Shown piece after piece: positions 8,579 through 17,371 of a DNA stretch of 64,000 nt. Below the pieces are notes generated by a model. That model was not told where the DNA came from and did not search any database. It saw only the letters and a program-made list of their open reading frames with translations. Position 1 is the stretch's first letter, and every line of letters starts with the position of its first letter. Location of the stretch: positions 124,001 through 188,000 of the forward strand of contig NZ_JAAOIV010000008.1 of the NCBI RefSeq assembly GCF_011440275.1, given 5' to 3'. A program made the translations under genes and the position numbers. The stretch comes from Metallococcus carri (GTDB lineage Bacteria > Actinomycetota > Actinomycetes > Actinomycetales > Dermatophilaceae).

Positions 8579-9801
8579 GCATATCTCCCGAGCAACTCAC
8601 GCACGTCATAACCGGCGCGGGCGAACTGTTCCTCGTGCGGTGGATAGCCGGTGCCCCGCACCAGTTCACCGCCCTCGGTGACGAACAGGTCGGCCAGCTC
8701 GATGACATCGCCCTCGACCCGCCCGGGCACCGCGACGATCTCGCGCACCCGTCGGCGGCCGTCGCGTTCGAGGGCGATGTGCACGATCAGGTCCACCGCG
8801 CTCGCCACGGTCGGCACGACGAACTGGGCGCTGACATTCGGCCCGGCGAGCAACGGCAGGGTGCACATCTTGATGACCGCTTCGCGGGCGGAGTTGGCGT
8901 GCACGGTGGCCATGCCCGGCAGCCCCGAGTTGAGCGCGATCAGCAGGTCGAGGCTCTCCTCCTGGCGCACCTCGCCGACGATGATCCGCGAGGGCCGCAT
9001 CCGCAGGGCCTCCTTGACCAGCCGGCGCAACGGGATCTCGCCGGTGCCCTCCAGGCTCGGCTGCCGGCACTGCATCGCCGCCCAGTCGCGCGCGGACAAT
9101 TTGAGCTCGAAGACCTCCTCGCAACTCACCACCCGCTCCTGGGAGGGAATCGCACTGCCGAGACAGTTGAGCAGGGTGGTCTTCCCGGCCTGGGTGCCGC
9201 CGGCGACCAGCACGTTGAGCCCGGACGCGACGGCCGCCCCGAGGAAGCGCGCCGCCGGTTGGGTGAGGGTGCCCAGGCGCACCTGGTCATCGAGGGTGTA
9301 GGCCCGGGCGACGAATTTGCGAATGTTGAGATACCAGGTGTTCGGAGTGACATCAGGTATGGCGACGTGCAGCCGCGAGCCGTCGGTCAGCGTCGCGTCC
9401 ACGAACGGGGAGCTGAGGTCGACCCGCCGGCCCGACGGTTTGAGCATCCGCTCGACGAGGGCCTTGACCTGCTCCTCGGTCAGGATGGTGTTGGTGAGCT
9501 CGGCGACGCCCTGGCGGGCGACGAAGACCCGGGTCGGATCATTGACCCAAATCTCCTCGACCGTCGGATCGTCCAGATAGGGCTGCAGCGGGCCGAAGCC
9601 GACGACCGCGTCCATCACCCGCCGGGTCGCGGTGTCCCGGTCACCGAGCGGCTCGAGACCGCCGCGCAGGCTGCGCTCCTCGTAGTCGGCGACGACATCG
9701 CGGACCAGGCCGTGCAGCACGTCCTGATCGCGCGCCGGATCGAGCCGGCGTCGACGGATGAGCTCCCTGACCTCACCCTCGATGACGTCGATCCCCTGCA
9801 T
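8575..9801 (-). CDS. tadA: Tad/Flp pilus assembly ATPase TadA (CpaF)
   Basis: Type II/IV secretion-family ATPase powering Flp pilus assembly, 408 aa. Walker A GGTQAGKTT, a Walker B-like segment RIIVGEVRQEESLDLL and the His-box ATVHANSAREA are intact. I chose the ATG at 9801 because GGAGG sits 6 bases upstream; the open frame continues further without family similarity. It is the first gene of the minus-strand Tad operon. A TadZ/Ssd-like MinD-family gene often lies upstream of tadA in actinobacteria, but none is present: the 213 bases upstream hold no gene that I can see. Confidence 0.95.
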   Translation of the reverse strand: MQGIDVIEGEVRELIRRRRLDPARDQDVLHGLVRDVVADYEERSLRGGLEPLGDRDTATRRVMDAVVGFGPLQPYLDDPTVEEIWVNDPTRVFVARQGVAELTNTILTEEQVKALVERMLKPSGRRVDLSSPFVDATLTDGSRLHVAIPDVTPNTWYLNIRKFVARAYTLDDQVRLGTLTQPAARFLGAAVASGLNVLVAGGTQAGKTTLLNCLGSAIPSQERVVSCEEVFELKLSARDWAAMQCRQPSLEGTGEIPLRRLVKEALRMRPSRIIVGEVRQEESLDLLIALNSGLPGMATVHANSAREAVIKMCTLPLLAGPNVSAQFVVPTVASAVDLIVHIALERDGRRRVREIVAVPGRVEGDVIELADLFVTEGGELVRGTGYPPHEEQFARAGYDVRELLGRYA

Positions 9802-10014
9802 CGGCACCCTCCTTGCCGGTGGCGCCCGCAATTTTTCGATCTCGGGCGATGCGCTTATCAAACACACCTGAGCGGGTGCTGAACCGATTTCCACAGGAAG
9901 CTTTACTTGCCGCTTACCCACGCAGTTGTCACCCGACTCGTGCGTCACACCAGCCCCGGCCGTTCTCCGGCGAACCCCTTCGTCATCGCCGTCACGCCGG
10001 CTGGGGGCAGACCG

Positions 10015-10437
10015 TTACCCCACCCGGCTCGCGTCGACGTTCTGCAGCCGCACATTGCCGCGCGCGAGCAGCTTGCCGTCCTGGCGGATCTCGACCTCCC
10101 AGAGCTGCTGGGTGCGGCCCTGGTGCACCGGCAGCGCCTCGACCTCGGCGCGGCCGCCCGTGGTGGAGCGGATCAGGTCGGTGGCATTGTGCACGTCGAC
10201 CGCGACCTGACCGCGCCCGGCCACCGCGGCCGACCCGCCAATGCTGGCGGCGGATTCGACGATGCTGCAGTGGGCGCCGCCGTGCACGACGCCCCAGGGC
10301 GTGTGCTGCGTCGGGCCGAGGTCGACGTGCCCGCGCACGTGGGCGCCGTCATACTCATCGACGCGCAGGCCGCTCGCCGCGACGAACGGGCTGGCGACCT
10401 CGAGCGCGAAGTCGGGCAAGGGGACGGGTGCGGTCAT
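10015..10437 (-). CDS. PaaI-type hotdog thioesterase
   Basis: A 140-aa single hotdog-fold protein of the PaaI/YbgC-like acyl-CoA thioesterase group. The HGGAHCSIVESAAS segment is the central-helix motif; in the family, HGG.....E(S/D) residues line the catalytic site. The C-terminal strand pair (LLARGNVRLQNV) is also typical. Start: GGAGG lies 5 bases before the ATG. The substrate cannot be read from the sequence. It follows the MFS gene by 21 bases on the same strand, so the two may be co-transcribed and share HxlR control. Confidence 0.85.
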   Translation of the reverse strand: MTAPVPLPDFALEVASPFVAASGLRVDEYDGAHVRGHVDLGPTQHTPWGVVHGGAHCSIVESAASIGGSAAVAGRGQVAVDVHNATDLIRSTTGGRAEVEALPVHQGRTQQLWEVEIRQDGKLLARGNVRLQNVDASRVG

Positions 10438-10458
10438 AGCTCCTCCGATCGAGATGGA

Positions 10459-11859
10459 TCACTCTGCTGCGGTACGCCAGGTGCCGGTTCGTGCGCCCGC
10501 AACCCCGCGCTCCCCCTCACCGCGGGAGAGCCAGGCGACGGTCAGTGCCGCGAGCAGCGAGCAGGCCGCGGCAAGCAGCGCCACCCGGTTCCAGCCGGCC
10601 AGCAGGTCGGTGCCGGCGGTCACACTGGCGACGCTGACGCCGACCGCGGCCCCGAGGTAGCGGGCGGTGTTGTTGGCGGCGGTCCCGGTGGCGGCGAGCC
10701 CACCCGGCACGGTCGCGACGGCCTGCCGGGCGAGGCCGGCGTTGAGCAGCCCCGACGCGCAGCCGCAGACCGCCAGCCCGGGCACGAACCGCCACGCGCT
10801 GACCGGGTCCTCCACGCCGGCCAGCAGCACCAGCCCGACCGCGACGCCGACGAGCCCGGCGGTCAACTGCACGCGGCCGGGGATGCGCGGGCCGTGCCGC
10901 ACGAGCGCCAGGGCGGCCAGGGCGCTCGTGCCCGACCAGGCGGCCAGCACGCCCGCGGCCTGGAACGTGCTCAGCCCGACCCCCCGCACCAGCACCGTGC
11001 ACAGGAAGGACGAAGCGGCGATGATCCCGAGGCCGGTGCCGAGGCCGGCGATCGTCGCGCCGAGGAAGGGGCGGTGGGTGAAGATGCCCGGGTCGACCAG
11101 GCGCTGCGGTCGGCGCTGGCTGAGCCCGAGGGCCACGAGCAGCAGCACCGACCCGCCGAGCAGCACGGCCGCGAGCACCGGCCCGCCGGCCCGCACCTGC
11201 ACGATCGCGGTGATCAGCAGCGCGAGGAACGCCGTGAGCAGGGTGAACCCGACCAGGTCGAGGCGCCGGGCTCGTTCGGTGGGTGGCTCGACGGGCAGCA
11301 CCCGGCCGGCGAAGACGGACAACAGCAGGCCGACGAGCGCGAGCCCGGCGTAGAACCAGCGCCACGCCCCGCCCAGGTCGAGCACTCCGGTCAGCAGCGG
11401 GCCGAGCGCGATGCCTGCGCCCATCGCGGCGCTCCACCAGACGGCGGACGTCGAGCGGCGGCGCCCGGCGCCGTCGGCCGCGGCGAGCAGACCGAGCCCG
11501 GTCGCGATCATCCCGGCCGCGCCGAAGCCGACCACGACCCTCGCGGCGACGAACGGTCCGGTGCCGCCGACCACGGCGCACACGAGGTTGGCTCCCGCGA
11601 AAACCATTGCGCCCAGGGCGAATACGCGAGCGCGGCCGAGCGCGTCGGCGACCACTCCGGCGGCGAGCAGGGTGACGGCGAGGCCCACGCTCATCGACGC
11701 GAGCACCCAGGTGGTGCCGGCGGTCGATGCGTCGAGCGCGGCGGACAGCGTCACCGCGTTCCCGAGCGGACCGGCGTAGGCGACCATCGACCAGAAGGTG
11801 CTCGCCACGACGAGGGCCAGCACCGCGCCATACGCTCCCGGGCTGTTCGGTCTCATCAC
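10459..11859 (-). CDS. MFS drug-exporter-type transporter (14 TM)
   Basis: A 466-aa integral membrane protein with about 14 hydrophobic helices. It has the MFS loop 2-3 motif in GVVADALGRARVF and a motif C-like WWSAAMGAGIALGPLL, characteristic of proton-driven drug:H+ antiporters of the DHA2 type. The start can be the GTG at 11859 or the adjacent ATG at 11856. The start region overlaps an inverted repeat matching a second copy nearer the divergent hxlR-type gene, so it is very probably repressed by that regulator. The substrate is unknown; HxlR proteins often sense electrophiles or quinones. Confidence 0.9.
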   Translation of the reverse strand: MMRPNSPGAYGAVLALVVASTFWSMVAYAGPLGNAVTLSAALDASTAGTTWVLASMSVGLAVTLLAAGVVADALGRARVFALGAMVFAGANLVCAVVGGTGPFVAARVVVGFGAAGMIATGLGLLAAADGAGRRRSTSAVWWSAAMGAGIALGPLLTGVLDLGGAWRWFYAGLALVGLLLSVFAGRVLPVEPPTERARRLDLVGFTLLTAFLALLITAIVQVRAGGPVLAAVLLGGSVLLLVALGLSQRRPQRLVDPGIFTHRPFLGATIAGLGTGLGIIAASSFLCTVLVRGVGLSTFQAAGVLAAWSGTSALAALALVRHGPRIPGRVQLTAGLVGVAVGLVLLAGVEDPVSAWRFVPGLAVCGCASGLLNAGLARQAVATVPGGLAATGTAANNTARYLGAAVGVSVASVTAGTDLLAGWNRVALLAAACSLLAALTVAWLSRGEGERGVAGARTGTWRTAAE

Positions 11860-11865
11860 CAGACC
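11849..11865. promoter_or_regulatory. Operator copy 1 (HxlR-type inverted repeat over the MFS start)
   Basis: GGTCTCATCACCAGACC: 5-base arms GGTCT/AGACC with a 7-base centre. It overlaps the MFS start codons. It shares GTCTCAT-AC--AGAC with the repeat 33 bases away at 11882-11898, as expected for two sites of one repressor. Confidence 0.6.
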
Positions 11866-11881
11866 TGTCTACCACGCTATG

Positions 11882-11898
11882 AGTCTCATGACGAGACT
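11882..11898. promoter_or_regulatory. Operator copy 2 (HxlR-type inverted repeat)
   Basis: AGTCTCATGACGAGACT: perfect 6-base arms around a 5-base centre, in the space between the divergent MFS and hxlR-type genes. The 33-base offset from copy 1 is about three helical turns, so two dimers could sit on one face of the DNA. The HxlR protein is inferred to bind it. Confidence 0.65.
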
Positions 11899-11919
11899 TA
11901 TCGGGTAGACTGCGGGAAC

Positions 11920-12432
11920 GTGGCACTGGGCAACGGATACGAGCAGCAGGGGTGCTTCCTCGCGCGGGCGCTGGAGGTGGTCGGCGAGCGCTGGACGCTG
12001 CTGATCCTGCGGGACTGCTTCTACGGTGTGCGGCATTTCAGCGACCTGCTGGCGCACCTGGACATCTCCCGCGGGGTGCTGACCGAGCGGCTCGACGCGC
12101 TGGTGGCCGCGGGCGTGCTGGAGCGGCGGCCGAAGGGCCGGGCGGTGGAGTATGTCCTCACCGACGCCGGCCGCGCGCTGTGGCCGAGCATCTATGCGCT
12201 GAGCAAGTGGGGCGAGCAGCACCTGTCCGGCAACCATCCGCCTCGGGTGTTCAGCCACGCCGACTGTGGCACTGACCTCGACGACGCCGGCCGCTGCCCC
12301 ACCTGCGGGACGGTGCCCGACGTCGCCGAACTGGTCGTACGTTTGGCGGACGGGCCCCACGGCAGTCGCCGGAGCGACCCGGTCGCCGTCGCGCTGAGCA
12401 CCCCGCACCGGATGCTCACGCCGATCCCGTGA
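11920..12432 (+). CDS. HxlR-family transcriptional regulator
   Basis: A 170-aa winged-helix regulator. The HxlR core is clear: GCFLARALEVVGERWTLLILRDCFYGVRHFSDLL, then ISRGVLTERLDAL recognition helix and the wing LERRPKGRAVEYVLT. Cys residues near the N-terminus (QQGCF) and the helix (RDCFYG) could sense thiol-reactive compounds, as in the YodB/HypR branch. The C-terminal extension HADCGT...CPTCG holds a Cys/His cluster that may bind zinc. The GTG at 11920 starts the conserved part; a weak GGGA precedes it. It is divergent from the MFS exporter and presumably represses it. Confidence 0.92.
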   Translation: MALGNGYEQQGCFLARALEVVGERWTLLILRDCFYGVRHFSDLLAHLDISRGVLTERLDALVAAGVLERRPKGRAVEYVLTDAGRALWPSIYALSKWGEQHLSGNHPPRVFSHADCGTDLDDAGRCPTCGTVPDVAELVVRLADGPHGSRRSDPVAVALSTPHRMLTPIP

Positions 12433-12456
12433 ACTGAGCCCGCCTCTTGAGGTGCG

Positions 12457-13104
12457 TCAGCCGGCACGCTCGATGCGAGCCGCCAGAGTCGCGCTCGCGG
12501 CGCGCACCTCCGGCATACGCCGTGGATCGGCCAGCACCGAGCGCAGCACGAAATCGGCCACCCGGGTCGCCGGCGTGCGGGGATCGGCCGCCGGCTCCGG
12601 CCCCTGCTCACGCACCACCTCGAGCAACAGCCCGGTGATCGCACCCTGCACGAACTCCGGCTCCTCCGCCACGAACTCACCGGCCTCGACCCCGAGTCGC
12701 ACCAGATCCGCCGTCGCAGCGTGCAAGCGTGCCCGGCTGCGCGCCTGCGCGGCCAGCTCCGGCAGTTGCAGCACGTCGTCGTTGTAGAGCCCGCGCACGT
12801 CATACGGCAGGGAGAGCACCGCGGCGATGTCACCGACCACGAAGGCGTGCAGGCGCACGGCCACCTGCCCGTCGGCGGCCACGGCCGCCCGGATCCGGGC
12901 GAGCGCCGGCCCAAGATCCTCATCGAGCAGTGCCGCCAGGATCTCGTGCTTGGTCGCGAAATGCTTGTAGAGCGAGGGTTGTTGGATGCCGACCGCCCCA
13001 GCGATATCGCGCGTCGAGGTCCCGTGATATCCGCGGATCGCGAAAAGTCGCGATGCCTCGATGAGGATGCGCAACCGGGTCGGCGCGGGACGCGCGCTCG
13101 TCAT
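12457..13104 (-). CDS. TetR-family regulator of the permease/ureohydrolase operon
   Basis: A 215-aa protein. The N-terminal TetR helix-turn-helix reads RLRILIEASRLFAIRGYHGTSTRDIA, then GIQQPSLYKHFATKHEIL; the helical ligand domain follows. I chose the ATG at 13104 because GGAGGG lies 5 bases before it; an upstream in-frame start at 13140 is less likely. It is divergent from the amino-acid permease gene, with a 32-base perfect palindrome between them, and is the obvious candidate to bind it. The effector is unknown; a substrate or intermediate of the divergent operon is the natural guess. Confidence 0.9.
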   Translation of the reverse strand: MTSARPAPTRLRILIEASRLFAIRGYHGTSTRDIAGAVGIQQPSLYKHFATKHEILAALLDEDLGPALARIRAAVAADGQVAVRLHAFVVGDIAAVLSLPYDVRGLYNDDVLQLPELAAQARSRARLHAATADLVRLGVEAGEFVAEEPEFVQGAITGLLLEVVREQGPEPAADPRTPATRVADFVLRSVLADPRRMPEVRAASATLAARIERAG

Positions 13105-13169
13105 CCGGCCCTCCCTGCTCGTGCTGTCGGCGGCAGCCACTCTAACCAGCCGCCGATGTGATCCCCTTC

Positions 13170-13201
13170 ACCCGAAGGCTATCGATTGATAGCCTTCGGG
13201 T
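13170..13201. promoter_or_regulatory. 32-bp perfect palindrome, probable TetR operator
   Basis: Two 14-base arms, fully complementary, flank a 4-base centre GATT (13184-13187). The core CTATCGATTGATAG closely resembles classical tet operator half-sites (CTATC...GATAG). It lies between the divergent TetR and permease genes, so control of both is likely. It could also form a hairpin in RNA, but no T-tract follows in either direction. Confidence 0.75.
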
Positions 13202-13237
13202 CAGCGCACCTCCGCGCACCCAGAAGGGAGGGACCGC

Positions 13238-14668
13238 ATGAGTCCCGACAACACAGCGGCGACCGTCGAGGTGGCTGCCGGCCACGACCCGGGCGGCCTA
13301 CGGAAGAACACCGTGACGACCCGCCATCTGATCTTCTTCGTCGTCGCGGCCGCCGCGCCGCTGACCGTGTCCGCGGGTTTCCTCCCGCTCGGCCTACTCG
13401 TCGGCGGCACGATGCTCCCGGTCGCCTTCCTCATCGCGGGTGCGACCTACGCGATCTTCTCGGTCGGCTTCACCGCGATGTCCCGCCACGTCGTGGACTC
13501 CGGTGCGTTCTCGGCCTACATCGAGGCAGGTTTCGGGCGGGTCGCCGGTGGGTCGGCAGCCCTCGTCGCGTGGACCGGATACACCTTGGGTCAGATCGGA
13601 TTCGCCTCTGCCGCAGGGCTTTTCGCGTCCGTGCCGATCGACTCGCAGTTCGGCGTGACCATCCCGTGGGGCATCTGTGCCACCGTCATCTCGGCGGCGG
13701 TCGTCGCCCTGTGCTGGGCGCGGGTCGACCTCGGCGCGCGGGTCGCGGCGCTCCTGCTGCTGCTCGAGATCGGCGTGCTCGCCGTCTTCGTCATCGCGGT
13801 CTGGCTGCGTGGCGGCGCGGCCGGCATACCGTGGCAGACCCTGCAACCATCCGCCTGGCAGGCTCCCACGCTGAGCGCCGCCTTCTTGATCACCTTCCTG
13901 GTCTTCATCGGCTTCGAACAGACCGCGGTGTATGGCGAAGAGGTGGCCGACGCCCAGCGAGCGGTCCCCCGTGCCACCTTCGCCGCGGTCGCCATCCTCA
14001 CGCTGATCTACGCGCTCGCCGCCTTCACCATCGTCATGGCGATCGGCACCGGCGCGCTTGCCAAGGTCCTGTCGGGTGACCCTTCGCAGGTGGTCTTCAA
14101 TCTCAACACCAGCTATGTCTCAGCTGAAATGACCACTGTGATGCAGGTGTTGGTAATCACCAGCTTCGTCGCCGGCGTCATCGCGCTGCAGAATGCCGGC
14201 ACGCGCTATCTGTTCTCGATGGGGCGGCGCGGCCTGCTGCCGCGGTCGCTCGCGACGACGAGTGCACAGGGCAGCCCGCATCGGGCCGTGCTCACCCAGG
14301 GGGTCATCACGACCGTCGCAATCGCCGCCTTCGGGCTGTCCTCGCTCGACCCCTACACCCAAGTCGTCACCTGGACGAACACCCCGACGCTCTTCGCCGT
14401 CCTGGCGCTGCAGATCGTGACCAGCCTCGCCGTCGTGCGGTGGTTCACTCGCCGTCACCAGGGCGAGTCCGCCTGGACACGGCTGGTGGCTCCGTCGCTC
14501 GCGGCCGTGCTCCTCGCCGTCGTGCTCTGGCTGGCTGTGTCCTCGATGGGCCTGCTCACCGGCCTCGGCAATCTCGGCAACCTGCTCGTCATCAGCCCGC
14601 TCTTGCTCGCTGCCGCCATCGGTGCGGTCAGGGGCGTGGCACTCACTCGAAGGACCGACCATGGCTGA
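13238..14668 (+). CDS. APC-superfamily amino acid/amine permease
   Basis: A 476-aa protein with about 12 hydrophobic helices. It opens with VTTRHLIFFVVAAAAPLTVSAGFLPLGLL, the first-helix region of APC permeases, and contains FLVFIGFEQTAVYGEEVADAQRAVPRA, the helix-6 to loop motif of the superfamily. The start has GGGAGG 5 bases upstream. It is first in an operon with a dimethylformamidase-like protein and a ureohydrolase, so it probably imports their substrate, likely a guanidino- or amide-containing amine. That substrate is inferred only from neighbours. Confidence 0.92.
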   Translation: MSPDNTAATVEVAAGHDPGGLRKNTVTTRHLIFFVVAAAAPLTVSAGFLPLGLLVGGTMLPVAFLIAGATYAIFSVGFTAMSRHVVDSGAFSAYIEAGFGRVAGGSAALVAWTGYTLGQIGFASAAGLFASVPIDSQFGVTIPWGICATVISAAVVALCWARVDLGARVAALLLLLEIGVLAVFVIAVWLRGGAAGIPWQTLQPSAWQAPTLSAAFLITFLVFIGFEQTAVYGEEVADAQRAVPRATFAAVAILTLIYALAAFTIVMAIGTGALAKVLSGDPSQVVFNLNTSYVSAEMTTVMQVLVITSFVAGVIALQNAGTRYLFSMGRRGLLPRSLATTSAQGSPHRAVLTQGVITTVAIAAFGLSSLDPYTQVVTWTNTPTLFAVLALQIVTSLAVVRWFTRRHQGESAWTRLVAPSLAAVLLAVVLWLAVSSMGLLTGLGNLGNLLVISPLLLAAAIGAVRGVALTRRTDHG

Positions 14669-16316
14669 CAACCTGCCCGCCCCGCCGCATGCCGAGGCCG
14701 TCCGCCACGCCGAACCGCAGCCCGGCCCCCGATATGCGTGGTCGGTGCCCGGGTTCGTCGTCGAACGCCCGGGCATGGGTAGCGTCGAAGCCTGGTGTTA
14801 CACCGACGAATGGAGCTTCGATCCCGGCGACACCGTCGAGGTCCGCGCCCACACGACGGCGGACAGCTACTCGCTCAGGCTCGTGCGCGACGGCATACGG
14901 CCGGAGGAGGTGTGGTCCGCGCGCGACCTGCCCGGTCGTGCGCACCCGACCCCCGAGGATGCGTATGCCGTCGGCTGCGGCTGGCCGGTCGCCGTCACCT
15001 TCGAGGTCGGCGCGGACTGGCCCTCGGGCCTCTACCTGCTGATCATCGAGGTGGACGACGGCGGCCGTCGGCACGAGCGCGAGCACTTCATCGTGGTGCG
15101 GGGGCAGCGGCGCACCCCGCACGCGCTCATCCTGACCACGAGCACGATGACCTCCTACAACGACTGGGGCGGGGCGAACGCCTACCGCGGACTGGGCGAC
15201 GATCCCTACGCCGATGTCCCCAGCCCACGCCTGTCGGTCCGCCGGCCGATCGCACGGGGGATGCTGCGCAAACCCCCGCACGCGCCGCGCAGCTCCAACC
15301 CGCACACTCCGGCGCTCGGCGAGTTGCCGCGGCACCCGGCCTACGAATGGGCGCACACCCACGGCTATTCACGCCACCACGCCGACGCGTTCTGGGCGAC
15401 CTACGAGCGGCCGTTCGCGCACTGGGCCGAAGGCGAGGGGATCACGCTGGACTACCTGACCCAGCACGACCTCCACCGCGATCCGCACGCTCTTGACGGT
15501 TATGCCAACGCGATCATCGTCGGCCACGACGAGTACTGGACCGCAGCGATGCGCGACACCGTGGACGCCTTCGTCGAGCAGGGCGGACACATCTCCCGGT
15601 TCGCCGGCAACTTCCTGTGGCAGGTCCGCTTGGAGGATGAGGAGTCGGTGCAGGTCTGCTACAAGCTGCCAGAGCTCGACCCGCTCTTCGCGACCGATCC
15701 GGTGCATGTCACCACAGCCTGGGAGTGGCCACCGATCGGCCGGCCCGGCTCGCAGACGATGGGCCTCAACGGCATGGCCGGTGTCTACAACCGTTATGGC
15801 TCGGCCGCACCGCGGTCGTCGGGCGGCTTCACCGTGCAACGGCCGGGGCACTGGGCCTTCGAGGACACCGACCTGCACCACGGCGATGTCTTCGGCGGCG
15901 CGCCCATCTGCGTTGCGGCGTTCGAACTCGACGGCTGCGATTACACCGTGCGCCGTGGGTTGCCGTTCCCCACCGGGTCGGACGGCGCGCCGGACAACCT
16001 GGAGATCATCGCTATGTGTCCAGCCGTCGGTGGCGAGTCCGATCGCTGGCAGGGCCAGGTGCCGCTCGGCGCGCCCATGGTCGAGGTTGAACAGATCATC
16101 GAGGTCCTCTTCGACCCGGTGCCGGACCGGTTCACCGGCGAGTTCTACGGGTCGGGCATGGTCGCGAGCTTCACCAAGGGTGAGGGCAGTGTGTTCTGCG
16201 CCGGCAGCACCGAGTGGGTCAACGGCCTGCGCCTGCACGATCCGTTCACTGAACAGATCACCCGCAACGTGCTGCGGCGGTTCAGCGCCCGCGGCAATCT
16301 CGTTGTCCCCCAGTGA
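14661..16316 (+). CDS. N,N-dimethylformamidase large-subunit-like protein
   Basis: A 551-aa cytoplasmic protein resembling the C-terminal domain of the N,N-dimethylformamidase large (beta) subunit. Recognisable parts are the beta-sandwich with [12 protein letters not shown]..., the [18 protein letters not shown] segment, DYLTQHDLH, and [27 protein letters not shown] ahead of the WQVRLE strand. The characterised enzyme hydrolyses dimethylformamide with an unusual Tyr/Tyr/Glu-bound iron; I could not map all three ligands. No small-subunit gene is adjacent. It overlaps the permease gene by 8 bases and precedes the ureohydrolase by 22, so a joint amide/guanidine catabolic pathway is inferred. Substrate unknown. 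Confidence 0.78.
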   Translation: MADNLPAPPHAEAVRHAEPQPGPRYAWSVPGFVVERPGMGSVEAWCYTDEWSFDPGDTVEVRAHTTADSYSLRLVRDGIRPEEVWSARDLPGRAHPTPEDAYAVGCGWPVAVTFEVGADWPSGLYLLIIEVDDGGRRHEREHFIVVRGQRRTPHALILTTSTMTSYNDWGGANAYRGLGDDPYADVPSPRLSVRRPIARGMLRKPPHAPRSSNPHTPALGELPRHPAYEWAHTHGYSRHHADAFWATYERPFAHWAEGEGITLDYLTQHDLHRDPHALDGYANAIIVGHDEYWTAAMRDTVDAFVEQGGHISRFAGNFLWQVRLEDEESVQVCYKLPELDPLFATDPVHVTTAWEWPPIGRPGSQTMGLNGMAGVYNRYGSAAPRSSGGFTVQRPGHWAFEDTDLHHGDVFGGAPICVAAFELDGCDYTVRRGLPFPTGSDGAPDNLEIIAMCPAVGGESDRWQGQVPLGAPMVEVEQIIEVLFDPVPDRFTGEFYGSGMVASFTKGEGSVFCAGSTEWVNGLRLHDPFTEQITRNVLRRFSARGNLVVPQ

Positions 16317-16338
16317 AATCCACGAAAGGTCACCTTCG

Positions 16339-17313
16339 ATGAGCACGCACGACCCCGGCATACCGGAGCAGCGAACCAGCCCGAGCGCTCCGATCGATGC
16401 GACGGTCGTGCCGAGGTATGCCGGTGACGGCACCTTCGCGCGCTTGCCGCGGCTGGATCAGCTGCCGGAGGCGGACACCGTGGTCTGGGGTGTGCCCTTC
16501 GACAGCGGCGTGAGCTACCGGCCGGGCGCGCGCTTCGGGCCACAGCACGTCCGGCAGTCCTCGCGGTTGCTGCGCCCCTACAACCCCGCGCTTGAGGTGC
16601 TGCCGTTCAGTGCCCGCACGGTCGCCGACGCCGGCGACATCGGGGTCAACCCCTTCGACATCGAGGAGGCGATCGGCACCGTCGAGACCGCGGCCCGCGA
16701 CCTCGCCGGCACCCGCCGCACCCTGCTCACGATCGGCGGCGACCACACGATTGCGTTGCCGTTGTTGCGTTTTCAGCACTCGCTGCACGGGCCGATCGCG
16801 GTGCTGCACTTCGACGCCCACCTCGACACCTGGGACACCTACTTCGGGGCGCCCTACACCCACGGCACGCCCTTCCGCCGGGCCGCCGAGGAGGGCCTGA
16901 TCGACCACGCGCACTCGATGCACGTCGGGCTGCGCGGATCGCTCTACGACCGGCTGGACCTGCAGGAGAGCGAGCGGATGGGCTTCGCCGCCATCCACGC
17001 GCGCGACTTCATCCGGCACCCGCTGGACGAGCTGATCGAGCGCATCCGAGCCCGGCTGGGCGATCGCCCCGTCTATGTCTCGATCGACATTGACGTCCTC
17101 GATCCGGCGCACGCGCCCGGCACCGGCACGCCCGAACCGGGCGGGCTCACCAGCCGCGAACTGCTGGAAATCATCCGCGGGCTGGCCGGCCTCAACGTCG
17201 TCGGAGCGGACTTCGTCGAGGTCTCCCCTGCCTACGACCACGCCGAGCTCACCGGCCTGGCCGCGGCGCACGCGGTCTATGAGTTGATCAGCATCCTGCC
17301 GCCGGCGCGCTGA
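16339..17313 (+). CDS. Ureohydrolase (agmatinase/guanidinobutyrase family)
   Basis: A 324-aa manganese-dependent amidinohydrolase of the arginase/agmatinase fold, releasing urea from a guanidino compound. All metal-binding motifs are present: [19 protein letters not shown] and the [22 protein letters not shown] loop with the DxDxxD aspartates. The N-terminal [18 protein letters not shown] is agmatinase-type. Which guanidine it cleaves (agmatine, guanidinobutyrate, guanidinopropionate or other) cannot be settled by eye. The ATG at 16339 follows AAAGG by 9 bases. It is third in the TetR-controlled operon. Confidence 0.93.
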   Translation: MSTHDPGIPEQRTSPSAPIDATVVPRYAGDGTFARLPRLDQLPEADTVVWGVPFDSGVSYRPGARFGPQHVRQSSRLLRPYNPALEVLPFSARTVADAGDIGVNPFDIEEAIGTVETAARDLAGTRRTLLTIGGDHTIALPLLRFQHSLHGPIAVLHFDAHLDTWDTYFGAPYTHGTPFRRAAEEGLIDHAHSMHVGLRGSLYDRLDLQESERMGFAAIHARDFIRHPLDELIERIRARLGDRPVYVSIDIDVLDPAHAPGTGTPEPGGLTSRELLEIIRGLAGLNVVGADFVEVSPAYDHAELTGLAAAHAVYELISILPPAR

Positions 17314-17371
17314 CCCCGGTTTTCCACAGGGGGTCCGGCGGGCGCGGACCGGTTCGGCGCACCCTGGGCGC

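Noticed and set aside
10517-11926. 469-codon minus-strand frame overlapping the MFS gene in another frame
   Set aside because: Arg/Gly/Pro-rich translation with no domain; the MFS protein in the neighbouring frame is clearly the real gene.
13170-13201. The 32-bp palindrome as a terminator
   Set aside because: It lies between divergent starts, not after a gene, and lacks a T-tract; an operator is the better reading.
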